Origin: Gammaproteobacteria bacterium SG8_30
GTDB lineage: Bacteria; Pseudomonadota; Gammaproteobacteria; Steroidobacterales; Steroidobacteraceae
Direction: 5' to 3'
Assembly: GCA_001303245.1 (NCBI GenBank)
Contig: LJNS01000004.1
Coordinates: 1-64,000 of the forward strand
Length of the DNA: 64,000 nucleotides
The notes beneath the pieces are model-generated. The model made no database searches. It was not told the origin of the DNA and saw nothing but the letters and a program-made list of their open reading frames with translations. The translations under genes and the position numbers were made by a program. Every line of letters begins with the position of its first letter. Position 1 is the stretch's first letter. Shown piece by piece: positions 9,124 to 22,373 of the stretch.

Positions 9124-9213
9124 TCGTTTCCCGCGGACGGTCATTGCCTTCGTCCCGGCGTGCGCCGCGAGTTAGACTTGCGCCGGGCCCCGCAACGACC
9201 TGGACATCGACGC

Positions 9214-11058
9214 ATGGCTTTCCTGCACGTGATCGGCGCGTTCCTGAAGGGTCTCTGGCACGCGCTCGACGGGCTGCGCAAGGTGCTGCACCTCGTGCTG
9301 CTGCTCGTGCTGTTCGGCATCCTGTTCGCGGCGACGCGCTCGTCGTTGCCCTTCATCCCCGGTAGCGCGGCACTCGTGCTCTCGCCCCAGGGCATGATCG
9401 TCGAGGAGCTCTCCGGCGACCCGCTGGAAAGGGCCCTTCTGGAATCCGCAGGCGAGGGGCGTCCCGAGACGCGCCGCCAGGACCTCATCGACGTCATCGC
9501 GGCTGCGGCGGAGGACGAGCGGATCAAGGCCCTGGTGCTCGACCTCGGCGGCTTGCAGGGCGCCGGGTTGCCGACGCTCGAGAGCATCGGCGTCGCGATC
9601 GACACATTCCGTGAGTCCGGCAAACCGGTGCTGGCGTGGGGCGGCTACTACGACCAGCGGCAGTACTATCTCGCCGCCCGCGCCGACGAGGTCTACCTCG
9701 ATCCGTACGGCACCGTGATCATCGAGGGATACGGTTACTTCAGGCAGTACCTGAAAGGGGCCGCCGACAAGCTCGGCGTCGACGTCCACCTGTTCAAGGT
9801 CGGTACGCACAAGACGGCTCCCGAGACGTTCACGCGCAAGGACATGTCTCCGGAGGACCGCGAAGAAGCGCGCGTCTGGCTGGCGGCGCTGTGGGACGGC
9901 TGGAAGACCGCCGTCGGCGCGGCCAGGGACGTGGCGCCGGAGCGGTTGCAGGCCTACGCAGACGGGGCCGCAGAGGGAGTCGCCGCGGTCGGCGGGGACC
10001 TGGCCCAGTATGCGCTGGGATCCGGTCTCGTGGACGGGCTCAGGACCTGGGAGCAGTTCGAGGAGCGGGTCGCCGAGGACTCCGGCACTGACACCGACGA
10101 GCACAGCTTCCGCTCGGTCGACTGGCGCTCCTACCTGACGGTGGTCCGGTCAGAGGCGGCGCTGCATCGCACGCCGGACCACAACGTGGGCGTGATCGTG
10201 GCCTCGGGCGACATCCTCGACGGCGAGCAGCCGCGGGGGACGGTGGGCGGCGACACGCTGGCCGGGTTGCTCCGGGACGCCCGCTACGACGACACGATCG
10301 ACGCGGTGGTGCTGCGTATCGACAGCCCGGGCGGCAGCATGTTCGCGGCGGAGCAGATCCGTCGCGAGGTGGACGCGCTGCGCAAGGCCGGCAAGCCGGT
10401 CGTCGCCTCGATGGCCGACATTGCAGCTTCCGGCGGATACCTCATCGCCGCGCCGGCAGACCGGATCCTCGCCGCGCCAACGACCATCACGGGATCCATC
10501 GGCGTCTACATGGTGTTTCCGACGCTCGAGACGACGCTGGCCAAGATCGGCATCACCTCGGACGGGATCGGCACGACGGACCTCTCGGGCGCCGGTCGCA
10601 TCGACCGGGACCTGAATCCCGAGCTGGCCTCGATCCTGCAGTCGAGCGTCGAGCATGCCTACCGGCAGTTCATCTCGCAGGTCGCGCAGTACCGCCAGCG
10701 GCCGTTCGACGAGATCGACAGCATCGGTCAGGGCAAGGTCTGGTCCGGCGCCGACGCAAAGGCCGCAGGCCTGATCGACGATTTCGGCGACATGGACGAG
10801 GCGATCGACGAGGCGGCCAGGCTTGGCAGCCTGCCTGAGGACCACGGGGTCGTGTGGATCGCGCCGTCCCTGACCTGGAGGGAGATGCTGGCGCTGCGGA
10901 TCCGCTCGGCGGCCGCCGGCGCCTTCGGCTGGCTGGGACTCGAGTTGAGCCTCCCATCGATTCCCTTGATGGAACGGATCGCGCCGGAGCTCAGGCGTCT
11001 GGCGGCAATGACGCACGCGGGACGGCCCCTCTACTGGTGTCCCTGCCGCGTCGACTGA
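9214..11058 (+). CDS. sppA: Signal peptide peptidase SppA, 67 kDa type
   Basis: SppA is an inner-membrane serine protease that degrades cleaved signal peptides. The 614-residue protein has one N-terminal membrane anchor (LHLVLLLVLFGILFA) and two ClpP-like halves. The N-terminal half provides the catalytic Lys in FKVGTHKTAPETF and the C-terminal half the catalytic Ser in ADIAASGGYLIAAP, the Ser/Lys dyad of this class. Length equals E. coli SppA (618). The ORF track begins at 9160, but the ATG at 9214 (MAFLHVIGAF) is the more natural start. It is convergent with tdh. Confidence 0.95.
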   Translation: MAFLHVIGAFLKGLWHALDGLRKVLHLVLLLVLFGILFAATRSSLPFIPGSAALVLSPQGMIVEELSGDPLERALLESAGEGRPETRRQDLIDVIAAAAEDERIKALVLDLGGLQGAGLPTLESIGVAIDTFRESGKPVLAWGGYYDQRQYYLAARADEVYLDPYGTVIIEGYGYFRQYLKGAADKLGVDVHLFKVGTHKTAPETFTRKDMSPEDREEARVWLAALWDGWKTAVGAARDVAPERLQAYADGAAEGVAAVGGDLAQYALGSGLVDGLRTWEQFEERVAEDSGTDTDEHSFRSVDWRSYLTVVRSEAALHRTPDHNVGVIVASGDILDGEQPRGTVGGDTLAGLLRDARYDDTIDAVVLRIDSPGGSMFAAEQIRREVDALRKAGKPVVASMADIAASGGYLIAAPADRILAAPTTITGSIGVYMVFPTLETTLAKIGITSDGIGTTDLSGAGRIDRDLNPELASILQSSVEHAYRQFISQVAQYRQRPFDEIDSIGQGKVWSGADAKAAGLIDDFGDMDEAIDEAARLGSLPEDHGVVWIAPSLTWREMLALRIRSAAAGAFGWLGLELSLPSIPLMERIAPELRRLAAMTHAGRPLYWCPCRVD

Positions 11059-11097
11059 CGACCCCGGCGCCGGGAACACCGGTCGGGGCAAGCCGCC

Positions 11098-12126
11098 CTA
11101 GGCCGCCCAGTCTAGGATGACCTTTCCGGAGCGGCCGCTGTTCATCACTTCGAAGGCCTGCCGGTAGTCGTCCACCGGGAAGCGGTGCGTGATGATCGGG
11201 CTGACGTCGAGGCCGCTCTGCAGCATCGCCGCCATCTTGTACCAGGTCTCGAACATCTCGCGGCCGTAGATTCCCTTCAGCACGAGTCCCTTGAAGATCA
11301 CCTCGTTCCAGTCGATCGCCACGTCGGTCGGCGGGATGCCGAGCAGCGCGACGCGGCCGCCGTGGTGCATCGTCCGCAGCAGGTCGCGGAAGGCGCCCGG
11401 GTTGCCGGACATCTCGAGGCCCACGTCGAAGCCTTCTTCCATGCGGAGGTCCGCCATCGCATCCGTGAGCGACTCGCGCGTGACGTTGAGCGCACGCGAG
11501 GCCCCCATCCGGCGGGCGAGCTCGAGCCGGTAGTCGTTGACGTCCGTGATGACCACGTGCCGCGCGCCGACGTGCCGGGCGATGGCGACGGCCATGATGC
11601 CGATCGGGCCGGCCCCGGTGATCAGCACGTCCTCGCCCACGAGGTCGAAGGACAGCGCGGCGTGGGTGGCGTTGCCGAGCGGGTCGAGTATCGAGGCGAT
11701 CTCGTCCGTGATCGCCTCGGGCAGCTTGAACACGTTGGAGGCGGGCAGGACCATGTACTCGGCGAAGCAGCCGGGCCGGTTCACGCCAACTCCGACCGTG
11801 TTGCGGCACAGGTGCCGGCGCCCGGCGCGGCAGTTGCGGCAGTGCCCGCAGGTGATGTGCCCCTCTCCGGAGACCCGGTCGCCCGGCGCGAAGCCGACGA
11901 CCTCGCCCCCCATCTCGACGATCTCTCCGCAGTACTCGTGGCCCACCTGCATCGGCACGGGGATCGTCTTCTGCGCCCAGGCGTCCCAGTTGTAGATGTG
12001 GATGTCCGTTCCGCAGATGGCGGTCTTGCGCATGCGGATCAGCACGTCGTTGTGGCCAACCCGTGGCGGCTCGACGTCGCGCATCCAGATGCCCGGCTCG
12101 CGCTCGGCCTTGACCAACGCCTTCAT
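11098..12126 (-). CDS. tdh: L-threonine 3-dehydrogenase
   Basis: Tdh oxidises L-threonine with NAD to 2-amino-3-ketobutyrate, the substrate of Kbl. The 342-residue medium-chain dehydrogenase has the catalytic-zinc region ([24 protein letters not shown]), the structural-zinc cysteines [15 protein letters not shown] and the Rossmann motif [12 protein letters not shown]. coli Tdh has 341 residues. It lies 12 bases downstream of kbl, forming the two-gene threonine-to-glycine operon. Confidence 0.97.
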   Translation of the reverse strand: MKALVKAEREPGIWMRDVEPPRVGHNDVLIRMRKTAICGTDIHIYNWDAWAQKTIPVPMQVGHEYCGEIVEMGGEVVGFAPGDRVSGEGHITCGHCRNCRAGRRHLCRNTVGVGVNRPGCFAEYMVLPASNVFKLPEAITDEIASILDPLGNATHAALSFDLVGEDVLITGAGPIGIMAVAIARHVGARHVVITDVNDYRLELARRMGASRALNVTRESLTDAMADLRMEEGFDVGLEMSGNPGAFRDLLRTMHHGGRVALLGIPPTDVAIDWNEVIFKGLVLKGIYGREMFETWYKMAAMLQSGLDVSPIITHRFPVDDYRQAFEVMNSGRSGKVILDWAA

Positions 12127-12138
12127 GGTGATGGCACC

Positions 12139-13329
12139 TCAGGAGATGACGCCGAGCTCCCGCCCGGCCGTTGCAAAGGCCCCGATCGCCGTATCGAGCT
12201 GCTCGCGCGTGAGACCTGCGCTCATCTGCGTGCGGATGCGCGCCTTGCCGAGCGGCACTACGGGATAGGAGAACCCGACGACGTAGACGCCAAGCTCGAG
12301 CAGGCGCTCCGCCATGCGCACTGCGAGCTTTGCGTCGCCCAGCATCACGGGAATGATGGGGTGCTCGCCGGCCACCAGGTCGAAGCCGAGCTCCTTCATG
12401 CGCTCGCGGAAGTAGGCGGCGTTGTCCCACAGCCGCGCGCGCAGCTCGGGCATGGTGTCGAGCAGGTCGAGCACCCGCAGTGTCGTGGCAGCCACGACCG
12501 GGGCGATGGAGTTGGAGAAGAGGTAGGGCCGCGAGCGCTGCCGGAGCCACTCCACGACCTCCCGGCGGCCGGAGGTGTACCCGCCGCTCGCGCCGCCGAG
12601 CGCCTTGCCCAGCGTCCCGGTGAGGATGTCGACCCGGTCCACGACGCCGCAGTGCTCGTGCGTGCCGCGGCCGCGCGGACCCATGAAGCCGGTCGCGTGG
12701 GAGTCGTCGACGATGACGACGGCCTGGTAACGATCTGCGAGGTCGCAGATCTCGCGGAGCGGGGCGATCGTGCCGTCCATGGAGAAGACGCCGTCCGTGA
12801 CCACGAGCCGGGTGCGCGCGTCACGAGACTCCCGCAGGCACGTCTCGAGCTCGCCCATGTCGCGGTTGGCGTAGCGCAGGCGGCGGGCCTTGGACAGGCG
12901 GATCCCGTCGATGATGCTGGCGTGGTTCAAGGCGTCCGAGATGATGGCGTCGCCCTCGTCGGTGAGCGTCTCGAACAGGCCGCCGTTGGCGTCGAAGCAG
13001 GACGAGTACAGGATCGTGTCCTCGGTGCCGAGGAAGGCGGTCAGGCGATGCTCGAGGTCGCGGTGCACGGTCTGCGTGCCGCAGATGAAGCGTACCGACG
13101 CCACGCCGTACCCGTAGCGGTCGAGCGCCCGGTGCGCGGCCTCGCGCAGCAGCGGGTGATTGGCGAGACCGAGATAGTTGTTGGCGCAGAGGTTGATGAC
13201 CTCGCGGCCGTCGGCGAGCCGGACTGCGGCCTGCTGGCCCGAGCCGATCACGCGCTCGCGCTTGTACAATCCCTGTGCGTCGAGCTCTGCGGTCTGGCGG
13301 GTGAGGCGGTCGAGGAAGGCCTGGTCCAC
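12139..13329 (-). CDS. kbl: Glycine C-acetyltransferase (2-amino-3-ketobutyrate CoA ligase)
   Basis: Kbl is a PLP enzyme that splits 2-amino-3-ketobutyrate with CoA into glycine and acetyl-CoA. The 396-residue protein has [12 protein letters not shown], the PLP-contacting [16 protein letters not shown] and the Schiff-base lysine in [15 protein letters not shown]. Length is close to E. coli Kbl (398). It is first in the kbl-tdh operon and divergent from hslR. Confidence 0.97.
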   Translation of the reverse strand: MDQAFLDRLTRQTAELDAQGLYKRERVIGSGQQAAVRLADGREVINLCANNYLGLANHPLLREAAHRALDRYGYGVASVRFICGTQTVHRDLEHRLTAFLGTEDTILYSSCFDANGGLFETLTDEGDAIISDALNHASIIDGIRLSKARRLRYANRDMGELETCLRESRDARTRLVVTDGVFSMDGTIAPLREICDLADRYQAVVIVDDSHATGFMGPRGRGTHEHCGVVDRVDILTGTLGKALGGASGGYTSGRREVVEWLRQRSRPYLFSNSIAPVVAATTLRVLDLLDTMPELRARLWDNAAYFRERMKELGFDLVAGEHPIIPVMLGDAKLAVRMAERLLELGVYVVGFSYPVVPLGKARIRTQMSAGLTREQLDTAIGAFATAGRELGVIS

Positions 13330-13355
13330 GGGGTCGGTCCTGGCTGGCTGATCGG

Positions 13356-13384
13356 TTGGGTGGAGAGCAGGGGCGGATTATACG
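13356..13384 (+). promoter_or_regulatory. Possible hslR promoter
   Basis: TTGGGT and TATACG are spaced 17 bases apart in the kbl/hslR divergent region. Both hexamers are only fair matches (three and four of six), so this is tentative. Confidence 0.3.
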
Positions 13385-13386
13385 TG

Positions 13387-13404
13387 CCCGGCCGTTCGGC
13401 CGGG
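13387..13404 (+). promoter_or_regulatory. Hairpin in the hslR leader
   Basis: Perfect 8-bp arms CCCGGCCG and CGGCCGGG enclose a TT loop, 15 bases before the hslR ATG and just ahead of its GAGGGA ribosome site. It could influence translation start; no T-run follows. Confidence 0.4.
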
Positions 13405-13419
13405 TCCGCGAGGGACAAC

Positions 13420-13830
13420 ATGCCCGAGGTGTGCGACGAGACCGGCCTGCGCGTCGACAAGTGGCTGTGGTGCGCGCGGTTCTTCAAGACCCGGTCACTT
13501 GCCGCGGCCGCGGTGTCGGGCGGCAAGGTCCACGTGAACCGGGAGCGGGTCAAGCGGTCGCGCCTGGTCCGCCCCGGAGACGTCCTGGAGATCACCGTCG
13601 GATTCGATGCCGTCACCGTCGAGGTGCTCGCCATCCCGGGCCGGCGCGGGCCGGCCACCGAGGCGCGCCTGTGCTACCGGGAGTCCGAGGCCAGCCTCGC
13701 CCGGCGCGAGCGCATGCGCGAGCAGCGCCGGCTCGCGGCCCTGGCCGCGCCGCAGACGGAGGGGAGGCCGGACAAGCGGACCCGGCGCGAGCTGCTGCGC
13801 TTCCACCGGAGCCAGGGTGAAGAGGAGTAG
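13420..13830 (+). CDS. hslR: Hsp15-like S4-domain RNA-binding heat-shock protein
   Basis: Hsp15 binds stalled 50S subunits carrying peptidyl-tRNA and helps recycle them after heat shock. The 136-residue protein begins with an S4 RNA-binding domain (LRVDKWLWCARFFKTRSLAAAAVSGGKV...) and ends in a basic tail (RPDKRTRRELLRFHR) as in E. coli HslR (133 residues). In the ORF track it is hidden at the end of a long frame running from 11185; the ATG at 13420, preceded by GAGGGA, is the real start. Confidence 0.93.
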   Translation: MPEVCDETGLRVDKWLWCARFFKTRSLAAAAVSGGKVHVNRERVKRSRLVRPGDVLEITVGFDAVTVEVLAIPGRRGPATEARLCYRESEASLARRERMREQRRLAALAAPQTEGRPDKRTRRELLRFHRSQGEEE

Positions 13831-13915
13831 GGGTATACCCGCTTCGTGACCGGCGTCACTTTCCCGGTCCGGACGCGAGCCTAATCTGGACTCGACGTTG
13901 TTGTCGGGACGACAC

Positions 13916-14137
13916 ATGAACCCGAAGAAGAAGCACCGGCCGCGGAACCCCGAGGCTTCCCTTGGCGCTCCACCGTCCGTTCCAGAGCCTGAGACAGCCG
14001 ACTGGGAGGCGCGCGCCCTGTCCCGTGTCCGCCCGCACGTACGGCGACTCACCGAGGATGCCGGCGCGCACGCCGCGGGATGGGAGACCGAGACGCTGAC
14101 GCGCCTCGAGCGATACTTCGACCGCGACGAGGTTTGA
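13916..14137 (+). CDS. Small basic/acidic hypothetical protein
   Basis: A 73-residue protein I do not recognise. It starts with the basic MNPKKKHRPRNPE stretch, continues through a Pro-rich segment, and ends in a helix-prone region rich in Arg and Glu (ETETLTRLERYFDRDEV). No signal peptide or membrane helix is seen. The ATG at 13916 has GGGAC just upstream; a TTG at 13898 would add six residues. It lies between hslR and the cupin gene on the same strand. Confidence 0.55.
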   Translation: MNPKKKHRPRNPEASLGAPPSVPEPETADWEARALSRVRPHVRRLTEDAGAHAAGWETETLTRLERYFDRDEV

Positions 14138-14192
14138 GCGCCCGCGGGGCGGCAGGCATACTGCACGACGGCCCAGTCGCGCGAGGCCAGTC

Positions 14193-14549
14193 GTGCCCAC
14201 GCTCATCGAACAGCCCACCGTCGTCCCGGCCGCCGGGACCCGCCCCAAGCGCATCGAGGAGTTCGTCGGCCGCGTCAATACGGGTACCGGCGCGGTCAGC
14301 ATCGCCCGCATGACCAGCCCGCCGGGCTGGGTGGAGCCGGGCCAGGCGCCTGAATTCGACGAGTACACGCTGGTGCTCGAGGGCACCCTGCACCTCGAGT
14401 TCAGCGGTGGCAGCCTCGACGTCCGGGCGGGGCAGGCGGTCTCGGTCCACGCCGGCGAGTGGGTGCGCTACTCGACGCCGCAGGGAGCGACGTACGTGGC
14501 CGTCTGCCTGCCCGCGTTCTCGCCGGACACCGTGCACCGGGACGAGTAG
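14193..14549 (+). CDS. Cupin-domain protein
   Basis: A 118-residue single-domain cupin starting at GTG with GAGG upstream. The barrel motifs are visible: EFDEYTLVLEGTLHLEFSGGSLDVRAGQAVSVHAGEWVRYSTP. The usual metal-binding His cluster of cupin motif 1 (HxH) is absent; E and Y occupy that region, so catalytic activity is uncertain and a binding role is possible. The gene precedes yhhQ by six bases and they may be co-transcribed. Confidence 0.8.
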   Translation: MPTLIEQPTVVPAAGTRPKRIEEFVGRVNTGTGAVSIARMTSPPGWVEPGQAPEFDEYTLVLEGTLHLEFSGGSLDVRAGQAVSVHAGEWVRYSTPQGATYVAVCLPAFSPDTVHRDE

Positions 14550-14555
14550 CGGCCG

Positions 14556-15320
14556 GTGTCCTCGATCGCGTTGCGGCCGACGCGGCTATTCATCGTCCTG
14601 TCGGGCCTGTTCGTCACCAACGCGCTGATGGCCGAGTTCATCGGCGTCAAGATCTTTGCGCTGGAGGACACGCTCGGCCTGCCGCCGTTCGACTGGAGGC
14701 TCTTCGGGCAGTCGGGGTCGCTGTCGTTCACGGCAGGCGTGATGCTGTGGCCGGTCGTGTTCATCATGACCGACATCATCAACGAGTATTTCGGCGTCCG
14801 CGGCGTGCGCTTCATCTCCTGGCTCGCCGTCGGCTTCATCGCCTATGCTTTCCTGTTCGCCTACCTGGCGATCGAGCTCGCGCCGGCCTCATGGTGGGTG
14901 ACCGTGGCCGCCGATCGCGGCGTGCCCGACATGCAGGCGGCCTTCACCGCGACCTTCGGCCAGGGTCTCTGGACGATCGGCGGCTCCATCACGGCGTTCC
15001 TGATCGGGCAGCTCATCGACGTGGCGATCTTCCACCGCATCCGCGCGGCGACGGGTGAACGCTGGATCTGGCTGCGCGCCACCGGGTCGACGGCCGTTTC
15101 CCAGCTCGTCGACAGCTTCGTGGTGCTCTACATCGCATTCGTGCTGGGACCACAGCAGTGGCCGGTGGACCTCTTCCTGGCAGTCGGCACCGTCAACTAC
15201 TGCTACAAGATGCTGGCGGCCGTGGGCCTGATCCCGCTGATCTACATCGGCCGGCGCGTGATCGAGCGTTACCTCGGCCCGGAGGAGGCGGGGCGGCTCA
15301 AGGCGGAGGCGGCGGCGTAG
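14556..15320 (+). CDS. yhhQ: Queuosine precursor transporter, YhhQ/VUT family
   Basis: YhhQ (DUF165) imports queuosine precursors such as preQ0/preQ1 across the inner membrane. The 254-residue protein has six to seven hydrophobic segments and family residues including IMTDIINEYFGVRGVR near residue 75 and STAVSQLVDSFVVLYIAF near residue 170. It is about 30 residues longer than E. coli YhhQ. It starts at GTG, six bases after the cupin gene, and its stop codon runs into the GGGGACTGTCCCC repeat. Confidence 0.92.
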   Translation: MSSIALRPTRLFIVLSGLFVTNALMAEFIGVKIFALEDTLGLPPFDWRLFGQSGSLSFTAGVMLWPVVFIMTDIINEYFGVRGVRFISWLAVGFIAYAFLFAYLAIELAPASWWVTVAADRGVPDMQAAFTATFGQGLWTIGGSITAFLIGQLIDVAIFHRIRAATGERWIWLRATGSTAVSQLVDSFVVLYIAFVLGPQQWPVDLFLAVGTVNYCYKMLAAVGLIPLIYIGRRVIERYLGPEEAGRLKAEAAA

Positions 15321-15348
15321 GGGACTGTCCCCGCAGGGGACTGTCCCC
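15320..15348. repeat. Two tandem GGGGACTGTCCCC near-palindromes
   Basis: Two identical 13-base copies separated by GCA lie in the gap between the convergent yhhQ and ybbN genes; the first G belongs to the yhhQ TAG stop. Each copy is a 6-bp inverted repeat around one central base, and together they can fold as two small hairpins. A terminator role or a dispersed repeat element are both possible. Confidence 0.7.
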
Positions 15349-15360
15349 GGCAAGAACGAC

Positions 15361-16218
15361 TCAATGCAACAACGCCATCATCTGCCGCCGGTACGCGTGG
15401 ACGACGTCCTCCCGGTCCCGCATGAGCTCGAAGGCCTGCAGCAGGCTCTGGCGCGCCGCACCGTCGCCGAAGTTCCGGTCCCGCCGCAGGATCTCGAGCC
15501 ACTGCCCGAGCGCCGCCTCCTCTCGGCCGGCGCCGAACTCGCGCGCGGCAAGCTGGTTGCGGGACTCGAGGTCGGAAGGGTTGTCCTCGACCCGCTTCCT
15601 GAGCGTCTCCAGGTCTGGGGCGTCCGTCAGGGTCCGGGCCAGGTTCAAACGCGCCTCGAGCATCTTCAGTTCAGGGGAGTCCAGCAGGTTCACGGGGAGT
15701 GACTCGAGCTGGGTCGCTGCCTCCCCGAGCTGGCCGGCGGCGATGAGTGCCTCGACCAGCTGGACGCGGGCAGGCTCGTTCTCCGGTTCCTCGCGCAGGA
15801 TCTTCTCGAGCAGCAGCACGGCCTCCTCGGGCCGGCCGTCGGCCAGCAACCTTGCGGCCTCCGCCCGGTCCTTGTCCGAGGGCTTGTCCAGATAGCGCTC
15901 GACCATGGCCCGGATCGCGGACTCCGGCTGGACTCCGATGATCTCGTCGACTGCCTTGCCGTGCCTGAAGACCCGTACGGTCGGCAGGCTGCGTATCCCG
16001 TGCTCCGCGGCGAGCCGCTGCTCGGCATCCGTGTTGACCTTGACGACCCGGGCGCGGCCCGCAAAGGCCTCTGCCACGCGCTCGAGGACCGGGGCGAGCA
16101 TCTTGCACGGGCCGCACCAGTCCGCCCAGAAGTCCACCAGCACCGGCATCGTGCGGGAGGCCTCGAGCACGTCCCGCGTGAAGGTACCCTCCGTCGACTC
16201 GATGATCTGTTCGCTCAC
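15361..16218 (-). CDS. ybbN: Thioredoxin-fold chaperone YbbN (CnoX)
   Basis: YbbN/CnoX has an N-terminal thioredoxin domain and C-terminal TPR-like repeats; in E. coli it protects substrates and hands them to GroEL or DnaK. The 285-residue protein (E. coli 284) shows VLVDFWADWCGPCKMLAPVLERVA near residue 30 and a helical repeat region from about 125 to the end. Unlike E. coli YbbN, which has SxxC, this one keeps the full WCGPC site, so it is probably redox-active, as in Caulobacter. The start is the GTG at 16218 with GGTGG upstream. Confidence 0.94.
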   Translation of the reverse strand: MSEQIIESTEGTFTRDVLEASRTMPVLVDFWADWCGPCKMLAPVLERVAEAFAGRARVVKVNTDAEQRLAAEHGIRSLPTVRVFRHGKAVDEIIGVQPESAIRAMVERYLDKPSDKDRAEAARLLADGRPEEAVLLLEKILREEPENEPARVQLVEALIAAGQLGEAATQLESLPVNLLDSPELKMLEARLNLARTLTDAPDLETLRKRVEDNPSDLESRNQLAAREFGAGREEAALGQWLEILRRDRNFGDGAARQSLLQAFELMRDREDVVHAYRRQMMALLH

Positions 16219-16372
16219 GATCCACCGTCCTGATTCGCACCGGTACTGGACACTACATGGGCCCGCCCTGCGCCGATTCAAGCCGTTTCCCCGCGGACAG
16301 GGTGGTCGGGCGGGCGACCGGACTATAGACTACCGCGCCTCCACGGAGTGGCGAGGGAAGGGGCCCGTACAC

Positions 16373-17083
16373 ATGCACGACACCACCAAGATCTCGATGT
16401 TCCTGGCCGGCCTGCTGGCGGCTTCCTCCGCCCAGGCCGACTGGGCCGGCAAGGGCGAGCTCGGCGGGGTGCTCGCCCGCGGGAACACCAATACGGAGAC
16501 GATCAACGCCAAGGTCGACATGACCAACGAGACCGGCCACTGGAAGCACCAGGCCGGCTTCTCGATGCTGCGCACCGTCGAGAATGACGTCACCTCGGCG
16601 AACCGCTGGGAGCTCCGTGGCGAGTCGGACTACAAGCTCTCCGAGCGCAGCTTCGTCTTCGGCTCGCTGCGCTACGAGGACGACGACTTCACCGACTACA
16701 AGTACCAGGCGGCCGCCTCGCTCGGCTACGGCTACAGGTTCATCGACAGCGAGCGAACGCGGCTGGACGGACGACTCGGTGCCGGTTATCGCTTCTCGGA
16801 GCTGCGGCTCACCGGGGAGAACGCGGACGAGGCCATAATCCGTGCCAGCGTGAACTTCTCGCACCAGATCACCGAGACGACCCAGATCACGGATCGACTC
16901 CTGGTCGAGGCAGGCTCGGACAACACCTTTGTCCAGAACGTCCTGGCCCTGCAGGTCTCGATGACCGACAAACTGGCCCTCGGGCTCAGCTACGAGGTCC
17001 GGCACAACACCGAGGTGCAGCCCGGCACCGACAAGACCGACCAGGTGCTCACCGCGAACCTCGTCTTCGGCTTCGGCGGCTGA
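16373..17083 (+). CDS. DUF481 outer-membrane beta-barrel protein (YdiY-like)
   Basis: A 236-residue secreted protein. A signal peptide (MFLAGLLAASSAQA, cleavage before DWAG) is followed by alternating beta strands typical of DUF481: GKGELGGVLARGNTNTETINAK, YKLSERSFVFGSLRYEDDDF and a final strand ending in the aromatic-poor LTANLVFGFGG. The relative YdiY of E. coli is described as acid- or salt-induced; its function is unknown. The ORF track begins far upstream at 15905 inside ybbN; the ATG at 16373, preceded by GAGGGAAGGGG, is correct. It is divergent from ybbN. Confidence 0.93.
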   Translation: MHDTTKISMFLAGLLAASSAQADWAGKGELGGVLARGNTNTETINAKVDMTNETGHWKHQAGFSMLRTVENDVTSANRWELRGESDYKLSERSFVFGSLRYEDDDFTDYKYQAAASLGYGYRFIDSERTRLDGRLGAGYRFSELRLTGENADEAIIRASVNFSHQITETTQITDRLLVEAGSDNTFVQNVLALQVSMTDKLALGLSYEVRHNTEVQPGTDKTDQVLTANLVFGFGG

Positions 17084-17109
17084 GGCCGCCTGCCGGCGGA
17101 GGACGGAGC

Positions 17110-17520
17110 TTGCCCCGGCCCGAGACGCCCGCGCTGACGGTCGACGTCGTGATCGAGCTCGTCGACCGCCCGGGCCGTCCCATCGTGCTGATCGAGCGGC
17201 GCAACCCGCCGCCCGGTTACGCGTTGCCGGGCGGCTTCGTCGACGTGGGCGAGACGGTCGAGCAGGCCGCGCGGCGCGAGGCGCTGGAGGAGACGGGACT
17301 GGAGGTCTCACTGACCCGGCTGCTCGGCGTCTACTCCGACCCCGCGCGGGATCCGCGCATGCACACGGCGTCGGTGGTGTACGTAGGGGAGGCGCGAGGC
17401 GAGCCGCGCGCAGGCGACGACGCCGCGCGCATTCGCATCACGACGCTCGACGACCTGCCCGCGCTGGCCTTCGACCACGCCCGCATCCTGGCCGACTACG
17501 CCCGCCAGCGGGACGCCTGA
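17110..17520 (+). CDS. Nudix hydrolase
   Basis: A 136-residue Nudix enzyme with the full box GGFVDVGETVEQAARREALEETGLE (G-x5-E-x7-REUxEExGU), which binds the metal ions that cleave nucleoside diphosphate-X bonds. The ERRNPPPGYALPGG context resembles ADP-ribose pyrophosphatase-like members, but substrate cannot be assigned. It starts at TTG, 27 bases after the DUF481 gene, with GGAGGACGG upstream, and is convergent with the lyase gene. Confidence 0.93.
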   Translation: MPRPETPALTVDVVIELVDRPGRPIVLIERRNPPPGYALPGGFVDVGETVEQAARREALEETGLEVSLTRLLGVYSDPARDPRMHTASVVYVGEARGEPRAGDDAARIRITTLDDLPALAFDHARILADYARQRDA

Positions 17521-17535
17521 CGGCCCCGGCCGCCC

Positions 17536-22343
<4,808 letters not shown>

Positions 22344-22347
<4 letters not shown>

Positions 22348-22373
22348 GGGACCCGTCGCCGGTAGGCCCTCAC
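22344..22373. terminator. Inverted repeat between convergent putA and aldo/keto reductase genes
   Basis: GTGAGGG and CCCTCAC form perfect 7-bp arms around a 16-base loop, and each arm includes the TGA stop of one of the two convergent genes. It could act as a weak bidirectional terminator, but there is no T-run. Confidence 0.3.

Noticed and set aside
11059-11097. Terminator in the sppA/tdh convergent gap (CCCGGCGCCGGG)
   Set aside because: The palindrome has no loop and no T-run; at this GC content it is not convincing.
11185-13830. 881-codon plus-strand ORF
   Set aside because: Antisense to tdh and kbl; only its last 136 codons are real and form hslR.
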